The position numbers and the translations under genes were made by a program. From the NCBI RefSeq assembly GCF_021590045.1, contig NZ_CP062221.1:3100001-3164000 (forward strand): DNA of 64,000 nucleotides, given 5' to 3'. The notes beneath the pieces are model-generated. The model did not search any database. It was not told the origin of the DNA and saw only the letters and a list, made by a program, of their open reading frames with translations. Source of the DNA: Cellulomonas palmilytica. Its GTDB lineage: Bacteria > Actinomycetota > Actinomycetes > Actinomycetales > Cellulomonadaceae. This document shows, in pieces, positions 10,968-18,366 of the stretch (positions are counted from its first letter, which is position 1; each line of letters begins with the position of its first letter).

Positions 10968-12590
10968 TCAGGAGCCGTCCACGCTCCAGTGCCACGGCTC
11001 GCCCGGCAGGTTCGCCAGCCCGTACCGTCCGGCGTTCTCGACGAGCCAGTCCCACGCGGGTGTGCCGGTGCGGACGAGCCGCCCGTGGTCGGTGAGGTCG
11101 AGCGCGAGACCCCGCTCGTGCCGCGACTTCCCCGGTGTCGCGGTGGGCGGACGGCACACGACGCCCGACGAGGTCGCGTGGCAGTTGCGGGCCCGCGCGG
11201 CCTGCTGCTGCTCGCGGCTGCGCCATCCCGACGCCCCGAGGTCGATGCCCGCCGCGCGCGCCTGCGTGAGCAGCTCGTCGACCGCGTCCGCGAGGCACGC
11301 GTGCACGCGCACGCCGTGGCTCGTCAGGACGGTCGCGTCCAGGCCCACGGGGCCGTCGACGAGCGAGCAGTCGGCGGGCGGCGCGACGGGCGCGACGAGC
11401 ACCTCGGCGGGGACGTCGACGCGCCACAGCTCCTGGCCGTTCCCGGCGGTGAGCAGCGCGCCGGCGGCGTCGAGCCGCAGCGCGGCGCCGGTCGCGCCAC
11501 CCTCGGGCGCCTCCGTCCCCCACACGGCCTGCCCGTCGCCGTCGACCAGGACGAGCCGCCCGTCGCCGCGCACGTGCAGCGAGCCACCCGGACCGGGCGT
11601 GGCGGGTGCGGTCCACACCGTCGTGTCGTCGTAGCGCAGCGTGAGCGCGTCCGCAGCGAGGTCGAGGTGCAGGTGGCCGTCGGGGCCGTCGAGCCGTTGC
11701 CCCTCGGCGAGCACGGCGTCGACCGCGAGGCTCGTCGGGCCGAGCCCGGTCCCGCTGCTCCACACGACGCTCCCGTCGGGCGCCGCGAGCACCAGGTCGC
11801 CGTCGTCGCGCAGGACGAGCGTCGCACCGGGCACCGCCGCGCGGTGCGTGGTCCAGACCGCGTCGCCCTGCGCGTCGCGCACCGCGAGCACGCCGTCCGC
11901 GTCGAGCGTCAGCGCGGTCCCCTCGCCCTCGGTCGCGCTCGACCACCGCGGTCGCGAGTCCGGGCCGAGCAGCACGACGTTGCCGGTGCGCCGCACGACG
12001 AGCACGTGCCGCCCGTCCGGAGAGGTCAGCGGCTGGCCCGGGACCACCATGCCGCCCGGTGCCAGCGTCGACGAGCGCTGCGCGGTGCCCGTCGCCCACA
12101 CGGTCGCGCCGGTCTCGTCGAGCAGCACGAGGTCGCCGTCGTCCCGCAGCTCGAGCCGTGCCCCGACGACCGGCCCCTCCCCGAGGTCGGGAGTCCACAG
12201 CGTGCGCCCGCCGCGACCGACGAGCGCGAGCCGGCCCTCGTCGTCCAGCCCGAGCGCCGCGCCGCGTGAGCGGCCGGCCACGGTCCACACCACGTCGCCG
12301 GCCGGGCCGTACAGCGACACCTGCCCGGACGCGCCGACGACGAGCACGGCGGTGCCCCCGGGCGACACCAGCGACTGCCGCGGGCGCAAGGACTCCCCCG
12401 CGGCCAGGTGGTCGGTGTCCGCGCCGGCGTTGCCCGGCGCCACGGGTCCGAGCATCGCGAGGATCGTCAGGCCGAGCGCGAGCAGGATCGTCAGCACCAC
12501 CCGCACCAGCGAGTGCCGCAGGGACGCGTGCGACGGCGCGGCGGTCACCCTCGACCGTCGCGGCTCCATCCCCCCGGGCCGCTTCGCCAC
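10968..12590 (-). CDS. Membrane-anchored bulb-lectin repeat protein with a VanY-type D,D-carboxypeptidase domain
   Basis: A 540-residue protein with an N-terminal signal or anchor helix (about 28-50, VRVVLTILLALGLTILAML). Residues 60-370 hold successive bulb-type (B-)lectin repeats of the form RLxLRDDGDLVLLDxxGxxVWxT. The C-terminal 140 residues are a VanY-type D-Ala-D-Ala carboxypeptidase domain with SRHERGLALDL (about 488-498) and EPWHWS (about 530), which hold the zinc ligands and catalytic residues. It probably acts outside the membrane, binding mannose-type glycans and trimming peptidoglycan stem peptides. The GTG start lies 6 bp after a TACCGT box. The fusion is uncommon; the two domain calls are each clear. 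Confidence 0.85.
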   Translation of the reverse strand: MAKRPGGMEPRRSRVTAAPSHASLRHSLVRVVLTILLALGLTILAMLGPVAPGNAGADTDHLAAGESLRPRQSLVSPGGTAVLVVGASGQVSLYGPAGDVVWTVAGRSRGAALGLDDEGRLALVGRGGRTLWTPDLGEGPVVGARLELRDDGDLVLLDETGATVWATGTAQRSSTLAPGGMVVPGQPLTSPDGRHVLVVRRTGNVVLLGPDSRPRWSSATEGEGTALTLDADGVLAVRDAQGDAVWTTHRAAVPGATLVLRDDGDLVLAAPDGSVVWSSGTGLGPTSLAVDAVLAEGQRLDGPDGHLHLDLAADALTLRYDDTTVWTAPATPGPGGSLHVRGDGRLVLVDGDGQAVWGTEAPEGGATGAALRLDAAGALLTAGNGQELWRVDVPAEVLVAPVAPPADCSLVDGPVGLDATVLTSHGVRVHACLADAVDELLTQARAAGIDLGASGWRSREQQQAARARNCHATSSGVVCRPPTATPGKSRHERGLALDLTDHGRLVRTGTPAWDWLVENAGRYGLANLPGEPWHWSVDGS

Positions 12591-12596
12591 CGGTCC

Positions 12597-12602
12597 ACGG
12601 TA
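12597..12602 (-). promoter_or_regulatory. Leaderless -10 box for the lectin-carboxypeptidase gene
   Basis: TACCGT on the minus strand, 6 bp before the GTG at 12590. It separates this gene from the metallophosphoesterase gene upstream. Confidence 0.45.
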
Positions 12603-12635
12603 AGCCCGTGCGCGCGAGGTGGCACGGGTGAACCG

Positions 12636-14501
12636 TCAGGAGGGGACGGGACCGTTGATCGGCACCGGGCCGCCCCGCTCCGGCCGCACGATCGTCGGCC
12701 ACGGCACGCGCTCGAGCACGTCGACGGTCGCCGACGGCGACACCCGCACCACCTGGTGGTCGACGAACAGCCGCGTCGCGGGGTCCCACCGCAGCACCGT
12801 GAGCTCCGCCGTGCCGTTGAGCGGCCCGACCGTCGCCTGGCCCAGCGTGGCCCCCGCCGTGCTCGAGCTGATGAACCGCACGCCCAGGCCGACCTGCTGC
12901 GGGTCGGTGCGCCGGTGCAGGTGCCCGGACACCTGGGCGGGCACGCAGCCGGTCGACAGCACGCGCTCCCCGACCGCCGGGGTGTGGATGAGCAGCAGGT
13001 CGACGCCGTCGTCGTCGCACGCCGTGGCCGCGAGGCGGTCGCCCGCGTCCTGCGCGCTCTCGCCGAGGGACGCCGTCGCGGCACCCGCGCGCGTCTCGTT
13101 CGGGTCGGCGTCGCCGAGGACCCGGATCCCCTTCACCTCGACGACCTTGCCGGACAGCAGGGTCGCTCCGGCCTTGGCGTAGCTGCGCGCCGAGTCGGCC
13201 GAGTCGTGGTTGCCGCCGACCGCGACGAGATCGACGCCGTCCGGGACCGCGGACGCGAACGTCGACGTGCAGTACTGCTCGACGGCCGTGCCGTTCATCG
13301 TGGTGTCGCCCGCGTCCAGCACGACCGACGCGCCGGAGCGCTCGACGAGCGTCGTGATGAGCGGCGCCATCCCGACGTTGCAGTGCAGGTCGGAGACGAC
13401 GACGAGCGTGACGAGGTCCTCCTCGGGCGTCGTCGGGGTCGGCGACGGGGTGCCGGACGGCGTCGCGCCCGCACCCCCGTCCGCGCCCGCGTCCGTGCCC
13501 GCGTCCCCGCCTTCCTCCGTGCCGTCGACACCCTCGCGGCCGCCGTCGGGAACGCCGGTGGCGCCCGTCGTCGGGACGGGACCCGTCGGGCTCGTCGGGT
13601 CCGCCGTCGGGTCGGGCGGCACGACGAGCTCGGGCGGCACCGCGGCCGCGCTCTCGCGCGCGAGCAGCTCCTGCGCGAGCCGCTCGGCCTCCGCCGCGCG
13701 CGCGGCCTCGAGCGCCTGGGCCTCCTGCCGCTCGTCCCACGCGACCGCGAGCGCCTCGTCGGCGCGCGCGTAGAACTCCTCGTTCGTGCGATACGCGGCG
13801 AGGACCTTCGCACCGTAGGTGTCGATCACACCGCCGAGCCGGCCGGTCACGCGCGCCCCCTCGAGCGCGGTGCCGTCGAACACGTGCGACACGGGCCGCG
13901 AATCGTCGGCCTGGTCACCGGGTCCGAGGCTCGAGGTGGACAGGCTCGCGACGACGACCGCGAGCGCCGTGCCCACGGCGATCTGCGTGCGGTGCGCGCT
14001 CCACCTCGCGCCCAGCTCGGCGCGTCTCGGCCCGCCGAGCGCGACCCGACCGAACCACCACGCGCCCACGATCACGACGAGCGCACCGAACGCGCGGCGC
14101 AGCGCGTCCGCGACGATCGCGCGCGTCACGTCGTCGACGGTCGCGCGGGGCGCGGAGAAGAACTGCACGTACCGCTGCAGGTCCCCGGACAGCGCCTGGA
14201 GCGTCGTCGCGTCGTCGACCTCGGTGAGCGACGCGGGGATCTCCTGCACCGTGACGCGCGCGCCGAGCGTCAGCGGGAGCGGCGAGTCGACCTCGAGCGT
14301 GCCGAGCGGGCCGAGGTCCACCACGACGAGGTCGTCCGTCGTGACGGCGTACTGCGCGAGGTGCGGGCCGAACCCCGCCTCCGCGCGGGCCGTCGTCAGG
14401 CCGTAGACGAGCGAGACGAGCACCGCGACGAGCGCGAGCGCGACGCGCACGAGCCACCGCGCGCGCCGGTCGTCGCGCGTCGCGTCGGTCTGCTCGTTCA
14501 T
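12636..14501 (-). CDS. Membrane-anchored metallophosphoesterase
   Basis: A 621-residue protein. It has an N-terminal membrane helix (about 16-38), an extracytoplasmic segment, and a second pair of hydrophobic stretches near residues 125-190. A Glu/Ala-rich helix and a Pro/Thr/Gly-rich linker precede the C-terminal calcineurin-like phosphoesterase domain. All family motifs are present in that domain: VVSDLHCNVG near residue 367, VLDAGDTTMNG, VGGNHDS, LLIHTPAVGE and VSGHLHRRTD. Substrate unknown; the anchor suggests an extracytoplasmic phosphodiester or phosphomonoester. The start is supported by a TAGGCT box 8 bp before the ATG. Confidence 0.85.
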   Translation of the reverse strand: MNEQTDATRDDRRARWLVRVALALVAVLVSLVYGLTTARAEAGFGPHLAQYAVTTDDLVVVDLGPLGTLEVDSPLPLTLGARVTVQEIPASLTEVDDATTLQALSGDLQRYVQFFSAPRATVDDVTRAIVADALRRAFGALVVIVGAWWFGRVALGGPRRAELGARWSAHRTQIAVGTALAVVVASLSTSSLGPGDQADDSRPVSHVFDGTALEGARVTGRLGGVIDTYGAKVLAAYRTNEEFYARADEALAVAWDERQEAQALEAARAAEAERLAQELLARESAAAVPPELVVPPDPTADPTSPTGPVPTTGATGVPDGGREGVDGTEEGGDAGTDAGADGGAGATPSGTPSPTPTTPEEDLVTLVVVSDLHCNVGMAPLITTLVERSGASVVLDAGDTTMNGTAVEQYCTSTFASAVPDGVDLVAVGGNHDSADSARSYAKAGATLLSGKVVEVKGIRVLGDADPNETRAGAATASLGESAQDAGDRLAATACDDDGVDLLLIHTPAVGERVLSTGCVPAQVSGHLHRRTDPQQVGLGVRFISSSTAGATLGQATVGPLNGTAELTVLRWDPATRLFVDHQVVRVSPSATVDVLERVPWPTIVRPERGGPVPINGPVPS

Positions 14502-14509
14502 CCCGACGA

Positions 14510-14515
14510 AGCCTA
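14510..14515 (-). promoter_or_regulatory. Leaderless -10 box for the metallophosphoesterase gene
   Basis: TAGGCT on the minus strand, 8 bp upstream of the ATG at 14501. Confidence 0.45.
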
Positions 14516-14567
14516 GACGCGCGTGCTGAGGGTTCTCGCGCGCGGTCCCCCGACCGCGGCGCGGCCG

Positions 14568-14605
14568 CTGGCGGGCGGGTCAGGCCACGCCACGGCGCCC
14601 GCCGG
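14568..14605 (-). terminator. Hairpin after the secreted TIM-barrel-like protein gene
   Basis: Inverted repeat CTGGCGGGCG / CGCCCGCCGG with one non-Watson-Crick position and an 18-nt loop, located 15 bp downstream of the stop codon at 14620. There is no T-tract, as is common for high-GC actinobacteria. Confidence 0.4.
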
Positions 14606-14619
14606 CCGTCAGGGCGGCG

Positions 14620-16539
14620 TCACTGGTACGTGACGAGGTCCGGGACCGGGTCGACCTGGTACGTCTCCTTCGGGGTCAGCATGGGCGAGTCCTCGTCGTG
14701 GAAGTTCTTCCACCCCCAGTGCACCGGCGGCGCGCCCCGGCGCAGCGTGCGCCACGTGTCCCGCTTGGCGGGCTGCGTGCCCTGCCCGTCGACGTGGATC
14801 ACCGTCGCGAGCTCGTCGTGGCTCGTGTCGAGCCGCGCGCGGTCCGAGATCATCCGCAGCGAGAACTGGTGGAGCACGAACATCTTCTGCGGCAGGTGGT
14901 TCGACGCGGTGAGCTCCGCGAGCCAGTCGGCGACCTCGTTGACCTCGTCGATGCCGACCGACCCGATCTGCTCCAGGTGCACCTGGTCGGGCTCCAGCCG
15001 CCACTCGGGGTCGAGCGCGAGGCCCACGTACGGCAGCTCGAGGAGCTCGCGGTAGCGCTTCGCCTGCGTGAGGAAGTCGGTGCGGCCGGGCTGCAGGTCG
15101 AGGACGACCGCGACGCCCGCCTCCCCCGCCGCCTCGACGAGCGGACGCAGCTCGGCGACCGACCGCTCGCGCGAGTAGTCGCCATCGTCGCCCGCTCCGG
15201 AGGACGCGATGGTCGCGATGACCTCGACCGCGGGGACCACCGTCGCGTCCGTGAGCGGGCGGTAGTGCCGCGCGACCTTCTGGGCGCGGGCGATCGTCTC
15301 GGGCACGTCCTGCTCGCCGAGCACCCCGAGCGCACCCGACCCGGGCGACCCGTACAGCGCGACGTACCGCTTGGTCGGCACGCCCTCGACCTGCGGGAAC
15401 ACGAGCTGGCCGCCGCCTGGCGCGAGCGTCCCGGTCGCGGCGGTCGCGACGCGCGTCGCGAGGCGGTCCGCGGGACCGAACGCGGACCCGAGCGCGACGA
15501 CGTGCGTCGTCTCGGCCTTCGCGAGCTCCCGCACGGTGCGCGTCGCGGCGCGGGGGTCTCCACCGGGGACGGACACCAGCGGGACGCGCGCTGCCCGGAG
15601 CGTCGCGACGGCGGCCGTCGTGTCGCCGCCCGCACCCGTGAGCCCGACGAGCCCCTCGACCCGCTGCGGCCGTCGGGTCGCGGGCAGGCGGGACGGCTCG
15701 GGCGCCGGGGTGCGCGCGGCGCTCGGCGACGCGGTCGGCGTCGCGCTCGTCGTCGGGCTCGGCGGCGCGCTCGGGCCGGCCGTCGAGGACCGCGTCGACG
15801 AGGCCGTGGGCGTCGAGGCCGTGGGCGTCGAGGTCGGCGCGCGGGTCGCGGCGGCGGTCGCCCTCGGCGTCGCCTTCGGCGAGGACCCCGGGACGACGAG
15901 CGCCGGGAACGGCTCCGAGCCGAGCCGCGCGACCGCGGAGACCGGCGACCTCGCGGCGACACGCTCGGCGAACGGCTCACCGGTCACCGCCGCGAGCTCG
16001 TCGGGACCCGCACCGGCGGTCACGGGGACCAGCGTGAGGGCCTCGGGCAGGCTGCGCGTGCTCGCCGACCCGACCACGAGCACCGTCCGGGCCCCGAGCC
16101 GGACGACCTCGGCCTGCACGGGACGGTCGGCACCCGTGCCCGTCACGAGCAGGAGCGGGCCGCCCACGGCGACGGCCGCGGACGCGCCCGTGAGCTGCGC
16201 CGCGGGATCGTCGTGGGATGCGACGACGACGACGGGCGCGGACTCGAACACCGCGGACGACGCCTGGACGGCCGCGGCGACGGGGTCGGTCGCGGGCAGC
16301 ACGGTCGCCGCCTCACGGGGCGCACGCACGCGCGAGGACAGCGTGCCCGGCTCGGACGTCCGGCCCGGCCGCGGCGCCGCGCTCGTCGTCCCGGCGGACG
16401 CCGAGACGAGCGGCGTCGGCCCCGGCGATCCCTGCGGCGACCAGGCGCGCGGCCAGCCCTGCGTCCCTGCCACGACGGCGAGCGCCGCGACCAGCACGGC
16501 CAGCGCCGTCACCGTGACGACCACGCGACGTCGACGCAC
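14620..16539 (-). CDS. Large secreted or anchored protein of unknown function
   Basis: A 639-residue protein with a basic N-terminus and a signal or anchor helix (about 6-26). Residues 75-200 resemble a cell-wall-binding repeat region, with alternating strands such as VLVVGSASTRSLPEAL. A Ser/Thr/Pro/Ala linker (about 220-285) follows, then a second Rossmann-like stretch. A conserved-looking C-terminal domain (about 395-639) contains VVPAVEVIATIASSGAGDDG, VVLDLQPGRTDFL, YVGLALDPEWRL and VIHVDGQG. The alternating strands and helices with acidic residues at strand ends suggest a TIM-barrel, possibly acting on carbohydrate, but I cannot name a family with confidence. A strong AAGGAGG lies 5-6 bp before the GTG start. 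Confidence 0.75.
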   Translation of the reverse strand: MRRRRVVVTVTALAVLVAALAVVAGTQGWPRAWSPQGSPGPTPLVSASAGTTSAAPRPGRTSEPGTLSSRVRAPREAATVLPATDPVAAAVQASSAVFESAPVVVVASHDDPAAQLTGASAAVAVGGPLLLVTGTGADRPVQAEVVRLGARTVLVVGSASTRSLPEALTLVPVTAGAGPDELAAVTGEPFAERVAARSPVSAVARLGSEPFPALVVPGSSPKATPRATAAATRAPTSTPTASTPTASSTRSSTAGPSAPPSPTTSATPTASPSAARTPAPEPSRLPATRRPQRVEGLVGLTGAGGDTTAAVATLRAARVPLVSVPGGDPRAATRTVRELAKAETTHVVALGSAFGPADRLATRVATAATGTLAPGGGQLVFPQVEGVPTKRYVALYGSPGSGALGVLGEQDVPETIARAQKVARHYRPLTDATVVPAVEVIATIASSGAGDDGDYSRERSVAELRPLVEAAGEAGVAVVLDLQPGRTDFLTQAKRYRELLELPYVGLALDPEWRLEPDQVHLEQIGSVGIDEVNEVADWLAELTASNHLPQKMFVLHQFSLRMISDRARLDTSHDELATVIHVDGQGTQPAKRDTWRTLRRGAPPVHWGWKNFHDEDSPMLTPKETYQVDPVPDLVTYQ

Positions 16540-16616
16540 GCCAACCTCCTTCGGCCCGTGGCAAGGCCCGTCACTCTAGTGCTGCCGGCCGTGCGCGCAG
16601 CGGGCATGATCGGACG

Positions 16617-17666
16617 ATGGGCACCACCGCGCAGGACGCGCACGACCGTCCCGGCGTGTACTCGCAGGACGGCACCGAGTACCGGCGGGACACGCGCTAC
16701 ATCACGACCCGCATCACCGCGGACGGCCGCGACGGCTACCCCGTCGAAGCCGGCCGGTACCGCCTCGTCGTCGCGCGTGCCTGCCCGTGGGCGAACCGCG
16801 CGATCATCGTGCGACGCCTGCTCGGGCTCGAGCCCGTGCTGTCGATGGGCGTGTGCGGGCCGACGCACGACGAGCGCTCGTGGACGTTCGACCTCGACCC
16901 GGGCGGTGTCGACCCCGTGCTCGGCATCCCGCGCGTCCGCGACGCCTACCTCGCGCGGTTCCCGGACTACCCGCGCGGCATCACGGTCCCCGCGATCGTC
17001 GACGTCCCCACCGGGCAGGTCGTCACCAACGACTTCGCGCAGATCACGCTCGACCTGTCGACGCAGTGGACCGCGTACCACCGCGAGGGCGCGCCCGACC
17101 TGTACCCGGACCATCTGCGCGACGAGATCGACGAGGTCGCGGACCTCGTGTACCGCGACGTCAACAACGGCGTGTACCGGTGCGGGTTCGCGGGCGAGCA
17201 GGCCTCGTACGAGAAGGCCTTCGCGCGCCTGTTCGACCGCCTCGACCGGCTGAGCGAGCGGCTCGCGACGCAGCGCTACCTCGTGGGCGACACGATCACC
17301 GAGGCCGACGTGCGGCTGTTCACCACGCTCGTGCGGTTCGACGCGGTCTACCACGGGCACTTCAAGTGCAACCGGAGCACGCTGGCCGCGATGCCGGTGC
17401 TGTGGGCGTACGCGCGCGACCTGTTCCAGACGCCCGGGTTCGGCGACACGGTCGACTTCGTGCACATCAAGCGGCACTACTACGAGGTGCACCGCGACCT
17501 GAACCCGCGCGGCATCGTCCCGCTCGGTCCGGACCTGTCGGGCTGGTGGGCACCGCACGCGCGCGAGCAGCTCGGCGGGCGCCCGTTCGGCGACGGCACA
17601 CCGCCCGGGCCGGTCGCCCCGGGTGAGCACGTCCCCGCGGAGCACTCCGCCCCACGCCCGGCGTGA
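16617..17666 (+). CDS. Glutathionyl-hydroquinone-reductase-like protein (ECM4/YqjG family)
   Basis: A 349-residue protein of the Xi-class glutathione-transferase family. The redox Cys56 lies in ARACPWANRA, followed by LLGLEPVLSMGVCGPTHDERSW, the conserved PAIVDVPTGQVVTNDF beta strand region, and the C-terminal helical domain with YLVGDTITEADVRLFTTLVRFDAVYHGHFKCN. In proteobacteria these enzymes reduce glutathionyl-hydroquinones. Actinobacteria use mycothiol, so the natural thiol here is probably mycothiol (inference). A CATGAT sequence 6 bp before the ATG may serve as a leaderless -10 box. The gene converges with an unknown gene, with a 10-bp gap. Confidence 0.9.
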   Translation: MGTTAQDAHDRPGVYSQDGTEYRRDTRYITTRITADGRDGYPVEAGRYRLVVARACPWANRAIIVRRLLGLEPVLSMGVCGPTHDERSWTFDLDPGGVDPVLGIPRVRDAYLARFPDYPRGITVPAIVDVPTGQVVTNDFAQITLDLSTQWTAYHREGAPDLYPDHLRDEIDEVADLVYRDVNNGVYRCGFAGEQASYEKAFARLFDRLDRLSERLATQRYLVGDTITEADVRLFTTLVRFDAVYHGHFKCNRSTLAAMPVLWAYARDLFQTPGFGDTVDFVHIKRHYYEVHRDLNPRGIVPLGPDLSGWWAPHAREQLGGRPFGDGTPPGPVAPGEHVPAEHSAPRPA

Positions 17667-17676
17667 CCGCCGAGGC

Positions 17677-18363
17677 CTACACGCGCAGGAACGCGATCGC
17701 ACCCGAGGCGGGCGTCACGAAGAACTGCCGGGAGATGAGCAGCCGCACGCCGGCGTTCCGACGCGTCCAGGTGACGCACGGGACGTCGAGCAGCTCGATC
17801 CTCGGTGCCTCCAGGGCGGGAAGCACGACGGCCTCGATCACCCGACCACGGGCCACGCCGAGCGGCAGACCTTTCGGGTTCACGACCTCGGCGCGACGCG
17901 TCGACGCGAGGTGGTCCGCGGCCCTGCCGCGACCGACGACCCGTCCCCCGACCGGCCAGCGGTGCTGCGGGTCGACGGACCTGGGGTCGTCGTCGCGTCG
18001 GTCCGTCACCCGCGCGAGCACGCGCTCGACGACGGTCGACACGTAGAGGTCGGCCACGGTCACGACGGCCGCGGAGAACGTCGGCCGCACAGGGACCTGG
18101 AGGTCGTCCACGCTCAGGTCGACCTCGGCGGCCACCCGCACGGCCCCTTCCGTGCTCGCCACCGCTGACTCGACCGTCGCCCCTCCGCGTCCGTCCTGCA
18201 GCGACCAGGCGACCGAGGTGGGGCGCCACGGCACCGCGTCGGACGCCGTCTCGACCGCGACGAGCGGCGCGACGAGCGCCTCGGCGCGGGCGAGCCGTGC
18301 CGTGACGAACGCCGTCCACACCGGCAGGTGCTCGGCCACGCGGGTCCCGATCACGTCGTCCAC
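17677..18363 (-). CDS. Conserved hypothetical protein, partner of the upstream membrane protein
   Basis: A 228-residue protein with no motif I recognise. It has no signal peptide or membrane helix, is rich in Val/Ala/Arg, and has alternating short strands that suggest a mixed alpha/beta or all-beta soluble protein. The GTG start is 3 bp after the stop codon of the 824-residue membrane protein, so the two are co-transcribed and probably work together. Coding potential is supported by codon position GC bias and the tight operon spacing. Confidence 0.65.
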   Translation of the reverse strand: MDDVIGTRVAEHLPVWTAFVTARLARAEALVAPLVAVETASDAVPWRPTSVAWSLQDGRGGATVESAVASTEGAVRVAAEVDLSVDDLQVPVRPTFSAAVVTVADLYVSTVVERVLARVTDRRDDDPRSVDPQHRWPVGGRVVGRGRAADHLASTRRAEVVNPKGLPLGVARGRVIEAVVLPALEAPRIELLDVPCVTWTRRNAGVRLLISRQFFVTPASGAIAFLRV

Positions 18364-18366
18364 GGC

